From Paracoccus yibinensis (GTDB lineage: Bacteria; Pseudomonadota; Alphaproteobacteria; Rhodobacterales; Rhodobacteraceae): 64,000 nt of DNA. The notes under the pieces are model-generated. The model had not been told where the DNA came from, did no database searches, and worked only from the letters and a program-made list of their open reading frames with translations. Each line of letters begins with the position of its first letter. Position 1 is the first letter of the stretch. The stretch is taken from positions 1-64,000 of the forward strand of contig NZ_JAVCWH010000002.1 in NCBI RefSeq assembly GCF_030846195.1. The letters run 5' to 3'. Both the position numbers and the translations under genes were made by a program. This document shows positions 54,155-63,061 of this stretch, piece by piece.

Positions 54155-55387
54155 TCACGCCGCCGGGGTCCCCGGTCCCGGCGGAAAGCGCACGGTTACC
54201 GACGCGGTGCCATCGGCAATGGCGTAATCCACTGCGATCCCCTGCGCCTGCGCGACACGGGTGACGATGGCAAGGCCAAGCCCCGCGCCCGTTGAGGCGG
54301 CGGATTTGTCGAACATCCCGTGCCGGAAGCTTGCCCCCGGCGGAACGGCATTGCTGATTGTCAGGGCCGGCGCGGGCGACAGAACAATGCGCGGCGTGCC
54401 GGTGCCATGGTCGGCCGCATTGCGCAGCAGGTTGCGCAGAATCAATGCCAGGGCATCGGGATCGGCCGGAACCGGCAGCGCCTCGATCTCGCCATCATCA
54501 ACCAGCACCGGCCTGTCCAGATCGGCCGCCACCATCCGCGCCACCCGCACCAGATCGGACGGACCGCGTCCCGCAGCCCCCGCCTCGGCCCGCGACAGGT
54601 GCAACAGCCGGTCGATCAGGTTGCTCATCCGGCCGAGCGCACCGGTCAGGCGTTCAGGCGCGGAGGCGTCCGCCAGGCCCGCCGCGATCAGTTGCGCCTG
54701 CCCTGAGGCTGCGGCGACCGGCGTCCGCAACTCATGCGCGGCATTGGTGGCAAACTGCCGCTCGGCCTCGATGCGGGCGCGGATGTCGTCCAGATAGGTG
54801 TTCAGCGCCTGCGGGATTGGCGCCAACTCAGTTGGCAACTGATCTTCCTCGACCGGCGACAGATCCTGCGCCGACCGGTTCCTTAGCACTTGGGCAAACC
54901 GCGTCGCCGGCTGCAAGGCTGAAGCAACGGCACCGCGAACGGCGACAAGCGCGGCCAGCAGCACCGGCAGCATCAGCGCCACCAGCCCACCCAGGCTTTC
55001 CAGCAGCTCGTCGCGGCGCCATTCGTCGCTTTGCCCCACCTCGACCACGACCTGCGACTGCGGATCCGTCAGGCGGAAGACCCGCCAGCCGGGAACGTCC
55101 TGGCCGCCGTCCTGCGACAGCGGCGGCCAGGGGGCGCTGGCCCTTTCCAGGCCGCCCTCGATGATGCGGACGGTGCCGGTGGATCGGGTCAGTGCTTCGA
55201 CATCCTCGGTCCCGCGATAAAGATCCAATGAAAAGCGTGCCGAGCCTTCCAGCGTCTCGTCCATCAGCTCCGACATCTCGTGCGCGATCACCAGGGCGGC
55301 AAGCCCCACGCCCGCAATCCAGGCAAGACTTGCGCCCAGCACGACCCGGCGCACCAGCCTGCCGCGCAGGGACCAGGGGCGGCTCAC
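54155..55387 (-). CDS. Sensor histidine kinase (QseC/PmrB type)
   Basis: A 410-residue membrane kinase. Two helices (about 12-36 and 132-155) bound a periplasmic sensor of some 95 residues. Then come HAMP-like and dimerisation regions with the phosphorylated H218 in FATNAAHELRTPVAA, an N-box (LRNLLRNAADHG) and a G-box (STGAGLGLAIVTRVA). The start is GTG overlapping the regulator's stop (GTGA). Beside lipid A and cytochrome b561 genes, it may sense metal, cationic peptides or redox state. Confidence 0.88.
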   Translation of the reverse strand: MSRPWSLRGRLVRRVVLGASLAWIAGVGLAALVIAHEMSELMDETLEGSARFSLDLYRGTEDVEALTRSTGTVRIIEGGLERASAPWPPLSQDGGQDVPGWRVFRLTDPQSQVVVEVGQSDEWRRDELLESLGGLVALMLPVLLAALVAVRGAVASALQPATRFAQVLRNRSAQDLSPVEEDQLPTELAPIPQALNTYLDDIRARIEAERQFATNAAHELRTPVAAASGQAQLIAAGLADASAPERLTGALGRMSNLIDRLLHLSRAEAGAAGRGPSDLVRVARMVAADLDRPVLVDDGEIEALPVPADPDALALILRNLLRNAADHGTGTPRIVLSPAPALTISNAVPPGASFRHGMFDKSAASTGAGLGLAIVTRVAQAQGIAVDYAIADGTASVTVRFPPGPGTPAA

Positions 55388-56037
55388 GGGATCAGGTATC
55401 CCAGGCCGCGGCGGGTCTGGATCGCGTCCGCGCCCAGCTTGGTACGCAGGCGGGAAACATAGACCTCGACCGCGTTGCCCTCGATCGCGTTGTCGAAGGC
55501 ATAGAGCCGCTCCTCCAGCGCCTGCTTGGACAATACGCGCCCACGCGCCGACAGCAGCGCGTCGAACAGCGCCCATTCGCGCGAGGTCAGGCGGATCTCA
55601 TGCCCGTCGCGGAACATCCGCGCGCCGGCCCGGTCCACCGTCAGCGCGCCGACCCTGCTTTCCGGTGCCGGATCGCCGGACGCGCGGCGGGCAAGGGCGC
55701 GCAGCCGCGCTTCGACCTCGGCCAGGTCATAGGGCTTGACCACATAGTCGTCGGCGCCCGCGTCCAGTCCCGCGATGCGGTCCGAGATCCGGTCCCGCGC
55801 GGTGGCGATCAGCACCGGCACCCTGTTGCCGCCCCGGCGCAGGTCGCGCAGCAGGTCCAGCCCCGAGCCGTCCGGCAGCGCCAGATCCAGCAGGATCGCG
55901 CCATGATCCGCCACGGCGATCGCGGTCCGTGCCGTGTCCAGGTCGGCGGCATGATCCACCGCATGACCCTGGGCGCGCAGGAAGCGCAGCAGCGCATCGG
56001 CGATATCGGCCTCATCCTCGACAAGCAGGACCCGCAT
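55384..56037 (-). CDS. OmpR-family response regulator
   Basis: A 217-residue regulator: receiver domain (1-115) with acidic E7/D8 pocket, phosphorylated D51 in LLDLALPDGSG and K in VVKPYDLAE, then a winged-helix DNA-binding domain (about 125-217, RLTSREWALFDALL and VEVYVSRLRTKLG). ATG 56037 is preceded by a G-rich site. Partner of the overlapping kinase. Likely targets are the neighbouring PepSY/b561 and lipid A genes. Confidence 0.9.
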   Translation of the reverse strand: MRVLLVEDEADIADALLRFLRAQGHAVDHAADLDTARTAIAVADHGAILLDLALPDGSGLDLLRDLRRGGNRVPVLIATARDRISDRIAGLDAGADDYVVKPYDLAEVEARLRALARRASGDPAPESRVGALTVDRAGARMFRDGHEIRLTSREWALFDALLSARGRVLSKQALEERLYAFDNAIEGNAVEVYVSRLRTKLGADAIQTRRGLGYLIP

Positions 56038-56421
56038 GATGCCCCCATGATGATGGGCCACACATGCCGGGAAGCGGCCCCCGGATCAACGCCAATCCGC
56101 ATCGCGGAAACGCGAGGGCGCGCGCCGTGTCTTCGATGCCAGCCCTTCGCGGTTGAAGTCATCCAGCACCTTAAGAGCCGGACCTGCCGTCAGCCGGCCA
56201 GGCGATCCGCCATGAACCGAAAGTCCGCAAAGCGAATTCCACGGACATCCACTCTCCGCCTGACGCAACACCCCCACCCTCGCCGACTGATGCGGTTCGG
56301 GAAAGCCTCGACACTTCATCAAACGCCGGAAATTTCCTTCACCTTTATTGTGCAATTCCCCATCTGATCCTGGTGGGCTGCTGAAAATCAAGGCACGCCC
56401 GCGCCTCATCCTCTTTGCTGA

Positions 56422-56450
56422 TTGACAGGTCTGTTCCCGCGGCCTTAGCG
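56422..56450 (+). promoter_or_regulatory. Predicted promoter of the amide operon leader
   Basis: TTGACA (56422-56427), 17-base spacer, then TTAGCG (56445-56450), a weak -10. Transcription would begin near 56457, exactly where the folded leader starts. The stretch 56038-56421 has no gene I can support. Confidence 0.5.
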
Positions 56451-56457
56451 TGAGACA

Positions 56458-56549
56458 TGTGCAAGGCAACTGAGCCGTCACGCACAGCTCTGACGACATC
56501 GACATAACGGCAATTCCGCCCTGGGCATTCGCTGCCTCAGGGCTGTTTT
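56458..56549 (+). promoter_or_regulatory. ANTAR-type antitermination leader
   Basis: Two short hairpins with six-base loops: GGC-AACTGA-GCC (56465-56476), itself inside TGTGC/GCACA (56458-56462 and 56482-56486), and GGC-AATTCC-GCC (56509-56520). The second shares its GCC with the 5' arm of the terminator at 56518, so the two are mutually exclusive. This is the arrangement recognised by ANTAR proteins such as AmiR, whose gene lies downstream. The loops have A at position 1 but T rather than the usual G at position 4, and both stems are short. Confidence 0.5.
56518..56549 (+). terminator. Leader terminator before amiC
   Basis: GCCCTGGGCA-TTCGC-TGCC-t-CAGGGC forms a 10-bp stem with one bulged T and a 5-base loop, followed by TGTTTT. 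It ends 3 bases before the amiC GTG, so it would stop transcription into the operon unless antiterminated. Confidence 0.75.
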
Positions 56550-56552
56550 CAC

Positions 56553-57725
56553 GTGGACATGAACTTGGAACGCACCTCACTTCAGATCGGCCTGCTGTTT
56601 TCGACCGAAGGGCCTTACGCCACGGTTGCTCAGGCACTTCTGAATGGGGCGATGTTGGCGTGCCAGGAGGTGAACGAGGATGCATCCCTGCCCCTCAGGC
56701 TAGAGCCTTTGCACGTGAACCCTCGTGGACAGCTGGCCAGTTACCGAGACGGGATCCAGTCGATGCTGGATCGAGGCATTCTCCATATCTGCGGCTGCTA
56801 TACTTCCTCCAGCCGCAAGGAAGTGCTGCCGATCGTGGAAAAGCACGATGCGCTGCTGTGGTATCCCAGCCATTACGAAGGGTTTGAGACCTCGCAGAAC
56901 GTGATCTACACCGGCTCCTCGCCAAATCAACATCTGACGCCGCTTATCGGCTTTCTGTTCAAGGAATACGGCAGCACGGCCTATTGCATCGGGTCGAATT
57001 ATATCTGGGCCTGGGAAAGCAACCGCGTCTTCCGCGAAGGCATTACGCGCCTGGGAGGACAGATCGCAGCCGAACGCTATGTGCCGGTAGGGGAGACTGA
57101 CCTAGACCAGTATGTAACCGAAATTCTGGACCTTCGGCCGGACTACATCTTCAATTCCCTGATCGGGTCATCATCGTATGAGTTCCTGCGGCGCCTGCGC
57201 CGGGCCAGCGCTGCTGCCGGGATCGACCAGCCGCGAAACATGCCGGTGGCAAGCTGCACCTTGTCCGAACCGGAACTGCACGCGATCGGGGCAGAGGCGG
57301 CAGATGGACAGATCACCTCCAGCGTCTATTTTTCCTCGATTCAGACGGCACGCAATGCCGACTTTGTTGAAGCCTATCGCCGTGCTTTTCCGAATGGACC
57401 GGCCGCCTGCGCCGACGCAGAGTCCAGCTATATTGCCATCCACCTGCTGGCACGCGCCGTCGCGCGGGCCGGTGGCGAAGACATTGCACAGGTTCGCACC
57501 GCCGTAACCGCCTGCCGCTTCGATGCGCCGCAGGGACCGGTGATGATCGATCCGGCGACGATGCACGCCTATCTGACGCCGCATATCGGTATCTCCCGCG
57601 CGGATTACGAATTCGATGTGCTGATCGAAAGCCCAGGGCCGGTGCAGCCGGATCCCTACCTGGTGCAGTGGTCGCGCACCACAGAACCGTCTTCCCTGCC
57701 CTCGCAACTGAGGATCGTGAAATGA
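56553..57725 (+). CDS. amiC: AmiC-type cytoplasmic amide sensor
   Basis: A 390-residue periplasmic-binding-fold protein without a signal peptide, as in AmiC, which holds AmiR inactive until an amide binds. It begins IGLLFSTEGPYATVAQALLN and contains GCYTSSSRKEVLPIVEKHDALLWYP (split by eye at CYTSSSRKEVLP), close to the amide/urea-binding family. GTG 56553 is used; ATG 56559 is equally possible since no clear ribosome binding site is seen outside the terminator hairpin. Its stop overlaps amiR (ATGA), the same coupling as in Pseudomonas. Confidence 0.88.
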   Translation: MDMNLERTSLQIGLLFSTEGPYATVAQALLNGAMLACQEVNEDASLPLRLEPLHVNPRGQLASYRDGIQSMLDRGILHICGCYTSSSRKEVLPIVEKHDALLWYPSHYEGFETSQNVIYTGSSPNQHLTPLIGFLFKEYGSTAYCIGSNYIWAWESNRVFREGITRLGGQIAAERYVPVGETDLDQYVTEILDLRPDYIFNSLIGSSSYEFLRRLRRASAAAGIDQPRNMPVASCTLSEPELHAIGAEAADGQITSSVYFSSIQTARNADFVEAYRRAFPNGPAACADAESSYIAIHLLARAVARAGGEDIAQVRTAVTACRFDAPQGPVMIDPATMHAYLTPHIGISRADYEFDVLIESPGPVQPDPYLVQWSRTTEPSSLPSQLRIVK

Positions 57726-58348
57726 AACAGCCCCGCGTGACGCAGAACTTCCGCGATTTCCGAGCGTCGATCATCACATCCGACAGCCGCAGCACGAATA
57801 CACTGCAGATCGTTCTGCCGCGCCTTGGACTGACGGTCGATGCGGTCCACCAGACCTTGCTGTTTGAGCCATCGGCAGGCCCCCGCGTCGCCTTCATCGA
57901 CGGCGACATGGCGCTGCCCCCTGCAGGTGAGGAACCTGACAGACCGCCGGATTGCGCCATTGTCGGGCTGGTCGGGTCCGAAGCGCCCAGCCGGCTGCGC
58001 GGGCTGGTCAGCCTTGGCGCGCAAGCCTTCCTGACCAAGCCCGTCCACAGCGGATCGGTCTATTCCGCGCTGTTCCTGGCGGTCAATTCCCTTACCCGCA
58101 ATATGGCAATGCAGGCCCAGATCGAGGAACTGAAGCAGCGGCGAAAAGGCCGTGCCCATGTCCTGCGCGCAGTAACCGACATGGTACTTCGCGAAGGCAT
58201 CGGGCCTGACCAGGCCTATGATCGCCTGCGTCGCAGCGCCATGCACGCTCGCCAGAGCGTCGAGGACTTCTGCCAGGGCCTGAAAGCGTCAAGACATAAC
58301 GAGGACGAAGAAGCCTCGCCGACTGATGAAAGGCGACGCTGGGCCTAA
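57722..58348 (+). CDS. amiR: AmiR-type ANTAR antitermination regulator
   Basis: A 208-residue protein: a degenerate receiver-like N-terminal domain (1-125, AFIDGDMALPP and FLTKPVHSGSVYSAL), a coiled-coil segment (about 128-145) and a C-terminal three-helix ANTAR RNA-binding domain (about 146-195, REGIGPDQAYDRLRRSAM). It should bind the leader RNA at 56458-56549 and prevent termination when AmiC releases it in the presence of amide. Confidence 0.88.
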   Translation: MKQPRVTQNFRDFRASIITSDSRSTNTLQIVLPRLGLTVDAVHQTLLFEPSAGPRVAFIDGDMALPPAGEEPDRPPDCAIVGLVGSEAPSRLRGLVSLGAQAFLTKPVHSGSVYSALFLAVNSLTRNMAMQAQIEELKQRRKGRAHVLRAVTDMVLREGIGPDQAYDRLRRSAMHARQSVEDFCQGLKASRHNEDEEASPTDERRRWA

Positions 58349-58379
58349 TCCCACGTCGAGAACCGACAAGGAGTTGTCA

Positions 58380-59615
58380 ATGTTGATCAAATCAAGAAGC
58401 GCCGTTTCGGCGCTCGGAGTTCTGTTGCTTGCTGGCGCCGCGTTCGGACAGGATGCCGAACCCATCAAGCTGGGTGTCCTGGAAGACCAGTCCGGCGATT
58501 TCGCCCTTGCCACGATCGGCAAGGTCCATGCGATCCAGCTTGCGGCCGAAGAAATCAATGCCGCTGGCGGGATCGACGGGCGCCCGCTGGAACTGGTCGA
58601 ATACGACACCCAGTCCGATAATACCCGCTATCAGGAATTCATGCGCCGGGTGTTGCAGCGCGATCAGGTGGATGCCGTCTTTGCGGGATTTTCCTCGGCC
58701 TCGCGAGAGGCTTACCGCCCGATCGTCAACCAGTTCGACGGACTGGCCTTCTATAACAACCAGTATGAGGGCGGGGTCTGCGACGCGAACATGATCGTGA
58801 CGGGCGCCGTTCCAGAACAGCAGTTCTCGACCCTGCTGCCCTACATGATCGAGAATTACGGACCCAACGTCTATACGATCGCGGCCGACTACAACTTCGG
58901 CCAGATCTCGGCCGAATGGGTGCGCAACATCGTCGCGGAAAATGGCGGCACCATGGTGGGCGAGGAGTTCATCCCCCTGGGCGTGTCGCAGTTTTCGCAG
59001 ACCATCCAGAACATTCAGGCAGCGAAGCCCGATTTCGTCGTGACGCTGCTGGTTGGAACCGCGCAGGCGTCCTATTACGAACAGGCGGGCGCCGCGAACC
59101 TGGGCCTGCCGATGGCATCCTCGGTAAACGTGGGCCAAGGCTATGAGCACAAGCGCTTCACGCCGCCCAGTCTCAAGGACATGTACGCGACCGTGAACTA
59201 TGTCGAGGAAATCGACAGCCCGGCCAGCAAGGAGTTCGTCGAGAAGTTTCGCGCGAAGTTCCCTGACGAACCCTACATCAACCAGGAGGCCAGCAACTCC
59301 TACGCCGCCGTCTATCTCTACAAGCAGTTGGTCGAGCGCGCGAAGTCGACCGAACTGGCCGATATCCGCAAGGTCATCGCCGAAGGGGATGTCTGCGTCG
59401 ATGGGCCCGGCGGCCAGATGTGCATCGACCCGAAAAGCCAGCATGTCTCGCACACCATCCATCTGGCGCATGTGACGGATGACCATTCGGTCGAGTTTCC
59501 GACCAAGTGGGAGGCGATCCAGCCCTATTGGCTGGGCCAGGCGGGCTGCGACCTGACCGTCAGCGATCCCAGCGAACAGTACACGCCGTCGAATCCGCCC
59601 CCGGCCAACGGCTGA
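58380..59615 (+). CDS. ABC transporter binding protein, amide/urea type
   Basis: A 411-residue periplasmic protein with a signal peptide (1-23, ending AAFGQDA). The IKLGVLEDQSGDFA start, the FAGFSSASREAYRP segment and the FYNNQYEGG region match the AmiC/UrtA/FmdD group that binds short-chain amides or urea. AAGGAG lies 7 bases before ATG 58380. It is the secreted counterpart of the AmiC sensor encoded upstream, and supplies the permeases that follow. Confidence 0.9.
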   Translation: MLIKSRSAVSALGVLLLAGAAFGQDAEPIKLGVLEDQSGDFALATIGKVHAIQLAAEEINAAGGIDGRPLELVEYDTQSDNTRYQEFMRRVLQRDQVDAVFAGFSSASREAYRPIVNQFDGLAFYNNQYEGGVCDANMIVTGAVPEQQFSTLLPYMIENYGPNVYTIAADYNFGQISAEWVRNIVAENGGTMVGEEFIPLGVSQFSQTIQNIQAAKPDFVVTLLVGTAQASYYEQAGAANLGLPMASSVNVGQGYEHKRFTPPSLKDMYATVNYVEEIDSPASKEFVEKFRAKFPDEPYINQEASNSYAAVYLYKQLVERAKSTELADIRKVIAEGDVCVDGPGGQMCIDPKSQHVSHTIHLAHVTDDHSVEFPTKWEAIQPYWLGQAGCDLTVSDPSEQYTPSNPPPANG

Positions 59616-59676
59616 TCCCCGACCTGTCCGGGCGGCCTGCCCGCCCGGACGCCACCAGACCAAAGGGGCCGCCTAC

Positions 59677-60549
59677 GTGGACATCTTCAATCTGATCTTC
59701 AGCTTTCTCTACCAGTTCGGCGATGCCTTCGCCTTTCTGGTCCTCAGCGCCTGCGGGCTGGCCGTCATCTTCGGCATGATGGGCGTCATCAACCTTGCCC
59801 ATGGCGAATTCATCATGTGCGGGGCCTATGTCTCGACCAGCGCGGTCCATGCGGGCTTGCCTCTGCCGCTTGCGATCGTCGCGGGGGCCGTTGCCGCGGG
59901 CATTGCGGGCATGATCGTGGAACTGTTGGTGATCCGCCCCCTGTATCAGCGTCCGCTGGACACCATCGTCGCGACCTGGGGCATTTCCATGATCGTGACC
60001 CAGGGGACGCTGATCGTCCTTGGTCCCAGCATGCAGGGTGTAGGCACACCCTTCGGCAGCTTCACGATGGGCGGCTATTCCTATTCCGTCTACCGCGTCA
60101 TCCTGATGATTGCCGCGATCGGCACGCTGGCCCTGCTGTGGCTGATGTTCACCCGGACGCGGTTCGGCCTTCTGTCGCGCGCCACGATCCAGGTTCCCCA
60201 TGTGGCCGAAGCCATGGGCGTCAACACCAACCTGATCTACAGCGTGACCTTCGGCCTTGGCGCGGGCCTGGCAGGACTGGCAGGCGGGCTTTATGCGCCG
60301 ACCATGACGCTGGTGCCCACCATGGGGGCGTCCTTCATGGTCGAGGCCTTTGTCACCGTCGTCGTCGGCGGGGCAGACATCTTCCTGGGCACGGCGCCCG
60401 CCGCCGCGATCCTTGGCGTCATCAAGGCCGCCCTGACCGGCTGGCAAGGACAGCTTGCCGGGCAGATCGGCCTGCTGATCGCCGTCATCATCGTCATCCG
60501 CATCCTGCCACGAGGGATCAGCGGCAAGATTCTGAAAGAGAGGGCCTGA
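59677..60549 (+). CDS. Branched-chain-type ABC permease 1 (UrtB/LivH-like)
   Basis: A 290-residue permease with about eight helices. It carries the LivH/UrtB pattern GMMGVINLAHGEFIMCGAY and the ATPase-contact AEAMGVNTNLIYSVTF. It starts with GTG 59677, 61 bases after the binding protein. Pairs with the permease at 60552 to import an amide or urea. Confidence 0.9.
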   Translation: MDIFNLIFSFLYQFGDAFAFLVLSACGLAVIFGMMGVINLAHGEFIMCGAYVSTSAVHAGLPLPLAIVAGAVAAGIAGMIVELLVIRPLYQRPLDTIVATWGISMIVTQGTLIVLGPSMQGVGTPFGSFTMGGYSYSVYRVILMIAAIGTLALLWLMFTRTRFGLLSRATIQVPHVAEAMGVNTNLIYSVTFGLGAGLAGLAGGLYAPTMTLVPTMGASFMVEAFVTVVVGGADIFLGTAPAAAILGVIKAALTGWQGQLAGQIGLLIAVIIVIRILPRGISGKILKERA

Positions 60550-60551
60550 GA

Positions 60552-61619
60552 ATGGCCGAGCAATCCCGGTTGCGCGCGGCCCTGCGCCTGGTCGAAGGAC
60601 CGCAGACCATCGGCCGTGGCCCCAGGTTCTGGGCTGGCTTCCTGGTCGTCCTGGCCTGCGCCTGCGCCTATCCGATGTTCGCCGACAGCTATGACGTGGG
60701 CAATAATGTCTATTTCTTCAACTGGCTGTTCATGGCCATGGGCCTGTCGCTGATCTGGGGCTATGGCGGATCGCTCAGCTTCGGGCAGACGGCCTTCTTC
60801 GGCGTCGCGGGCTATTGCTATGGCGTGCTGACGATCAACCTGGGCGATGCCTATGGGCTGACGCTTCTTTCGCTGGTGCTGGCGGTGGGCTTCAGCGCGG
60901 TCTTTGCCGCCGTGCTGGGCTATTTCCTGTTCTTCGGGCGCATCAACGGCGTGTTCCTGGGCATCGTGTCCCTGTCGGTGACGCTGGTCCTAGAACGCTT
61001 CATGGCGCAGACGGCCGGCCCGCAATGGGCCATCGGATCGGCCCGGCTGAACGGGTTCAACGGCATGGGCGGAATGCCCTCGCTGACGATCCCCTGGCCG
61101 GGCGGGGATATCGTGCTGTTTCCCGACCTGCCGCTGTATTACCTGACGCTTGCGCTTCTGGTGGTCGTCTATCTGGCGCTGCGGATGCTGGTCAATTCGC
61201 GCTTTGGCAACGTCCTGGTGGCAATCCGCGAAAATCCGCAACGGGCCGAGATGCTGGGCTACGACATCCGCAAGTTCCAGCTGGGCGGGTTCGTCATCGG
61301 CTCGGCGCTCGCGGGGCTGTCGGGGGTGCTTTACACGTCCTGGGGGAACTATATCACGCCCGCCTCGATGGGGATGACCGCGGCCGCGCTGCCCATCGTC
61401 TGGGTCGCGGTCGGCGGGCGCAGCGACCTGACCACGACGCTGGTGGGCACCCTGGCCGTGCTGATCGTGTTCCAGATGCTGACCATCCACGGCAGCCAGT
61501 ATGCTTTGGTCGTGATGGGCATCCTGCTGGTCCTGACCGTGCTGGTCGCGCCGCGCGGCATCGTGATGGGCATCGTTGACGCCGCCGGCCGCCTGACGCG
61601 GCGGAAGGAGGTCCGCTGA
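60552..61619 (+). CDS. Branched-chain-type ABC permease 2 (UrtC/LivM-like)
   Basis: A 355-residue permease with about ten helices: GYGGSLSFGQTAFFGVAGY and AIRENPQRAEMLGYDIRKF are the LivM/UrtC marks. It begins two bases after the first permease's stop; its stop overlaps the ATPase start (TGATG). Confidence 0.9.
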   Translation: MAEQSRLRAALRLVEGPQTIGRGPRFWAGFLVVLACACAYPMFADSYDVGNNVYFFNWLFMAMGLSLIWGYGGSLSFGQTAFFGVAGYCYGVLTINLGDAYGLTLLSLVLAVGFSAVFAAVLGYFLFFGRINGVFLGIVSLSVTLVLERFMAQTAGPQWAIGSARLNGFNGMGGMPSLTIPWPGGDIVLFPDLPLYYLTLALLVVVYLALRMLVNSRFGNVLVAIRENPQRAEMLGYDIRKFQLGGFVIGSALAGLSGVLYTSWGNYITPASMGMTAAALPIVWVAVGGRSDLTTTLVGTLAVLIVFQMLTIHGSQYALVVMGILLVLTVLVAPRGIVMGIVDAAGRLTRRKEVR

Positions 61620-62335
61620 TGTCCATCCTGGAAACCCGCAAGCTGAACAAGCACTTCGGCGGCCTGCATGTCACGGGCAATGTCGATTTCACCCTGCAAA
61701 CCGGAGAGATGCATTGCCTGATCGGCCCCAACGGCGCCGGAAAAAGCACCTTCTTCCGCCTGATCCTGGGCGAGCATCAGCCCGACAGCGGCCAGATCCT
61801 GCTGGCAGGCGAAGACATCACCCGCGCCAAGTCCTTCCAGCGCATCCGCAAGGGCATCAGCGTCAAGTTCCAGGTGCCCGGCATCTTCAAGGAACTCAGC
61901 ACCCGTCAGAACCTGGTCATCGCCCTTCAGCACCATGTCCCGGCCGGCATGTTGCGCGAGGAGGTGGACCGGCTGCTGGAATTCCTCAAGCTGTCGGGGG
62001 ATCAGGCGCAACTGGCCGGCAACCTCAGCCATGGCCAGAAGCAGTGGCTGGAAATCGGCATGGCGATCGCGTTGAAGCCGCGCCTTCTGCTGCTGGACGA
62101 ACCCACGGCCGGAATGACGCCCGACGAAACCCATGCCACGGGCGAGATGCTGCACCGGCTGAACGCCGAGGGCATGACCGTGCTGGCAGTGGAACACGAC
62201 ATGGCCTTCGTGCGCCAGATCGCCCATCGGGTGACGGTGCTGCATCTGGGCAAGGTCTTCGCCCAGGGCAGCATCGACGACATCACCGCCGATCCCCGCG
62301 TGGCCAGGATCTATCTGGGAGAGGTCGATGCCTGA
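61619..62335 (+). CDS. ABC ATPase 1 (UrtD/LivG-like)
   Basis: A 238-residue ATPase. Walker A is GPNGAGKST (about 37-45), signature LSHGQKQWLEIGMAI, Walker B LLLLDEPTAGM, and the family-typical QVPGIFKELSTRQNL. The LSHGQKQ signature is that of UrtD-type proteins. It overlaps the second ATPase gene by 8 bases. Confidence 0.92.
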   Translation: MSILETRKLNKHFGGLHVTGNVDFTLQTGEMHCLIGPNGAGKSTFFRLILGEHQPDSGQILLAGEDITRAKSFQRIRKGISVKFQVPGIFKELSTRQNLVIALQHHVPAGMLREEVDRLLEFLKLSGDQAQLAGNLSHGQKQWLEIGMAIALKPRLLLLDEPTAGMTPDETHATGEMLHRLNAEGMTVLAVEHDMAFVRQIAHRVTVLHLGKVFAQGSIDDITADPRVARIYLGEVDA

Positions 62336-63038
62336 ACCCCTTCTGCAAACTTCCGCGCTGAACGGCGGATATGGCGGCAAGCCTGTCCTGCAAGGTGTCG
62401 ATTTCCACGTGAACGAGGGGGAGATCGTCGCAATCATAGGCCGCAACGGCGTGGGCAAGTCCACGTTGATGAAGACGCTGATCGGTCTTCTTCCGACGCA
62501 GCGCGGATCGATCCTGGTCCGGGGCCGGCCGGTTGACGGCCTGTCGGCGCATCGCCGCGCCCGCCTGGGCATCGGCTATGTCCCGCAAGGTCGCGACGTC
62601 TTCCCCCGCATGACGGTGCTGGAGAACCTGTTGGTTGGCCAGTCGATTTCCGGCCGCAAGCTGGATGGGAAGCTTGAGGAAGTCTTTCACTATTTCCCCA
62701 TCCTCCAGGAACGGGCGGGCCAGCGCGCGGGCACCCTGTCCGGGGGCCAGCAGCAGCAGCTTGCCATCGGCCGGGTGCTAATGGGCGGCCCGTCCCTCGT
62801 CCTGCTGGACGAGCCGTCCGAGGGCATCCAGCCCAACATCGTTCAGTCGATCGCCCGGATCATGGTGGACCTGAATGCAAAATCCGGGCTTGGCGTGGTC
62901 TTCGTGGAACAGAACATCGACATGATCCGCGCCATGGCACAGCGCTGCTATGTCATGGACAAGGGCCGCATCACCGCCGCGCTGAGCCGTTCCGACCTGG
63001 ACGACCAGGATCTTATCCGAAGCCATCTGTCCGTCTGA
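62328..63038 (+). CDS. ABC ATPase 2 (UrtE/LivF-like)
   Basis: A 236-residue ATPase: Walker A GRNGVGKST (about 41-49), PQGRDVFPRMTVLENL, signature LSGGQQQQLAIGRVL and Walker B LVLLDEPSEGIQP, all as in UrtE. It completes the five-part importer and lies 23 bases before the formamidase gene. Confidence 0.92.
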   Translation: MPEPLLQTSALNGGYGGKPVLQGVDFHVNEGEIVAIIGRNGVGKSTLMKTLIGLLPTQRGSILVRGRPVDGLSAHRRARLGIGYVPQGRDVFPRMTVLENLLVGQSISGRKLDGKLEEVFHYFPILQERAGQRAGTLSGGQQQQLAIGRVLMGGPSLVLLDEPSEGIQPNIVQSIARIMVDLNAKSGLGVVFVEQNIDMIRAMAQRCYVMDKGRITAALSRSDLDDQDLIRSHLSV

Positions 63039-63061
63039 CCCCCATCCAGAAAGGTATCCAC

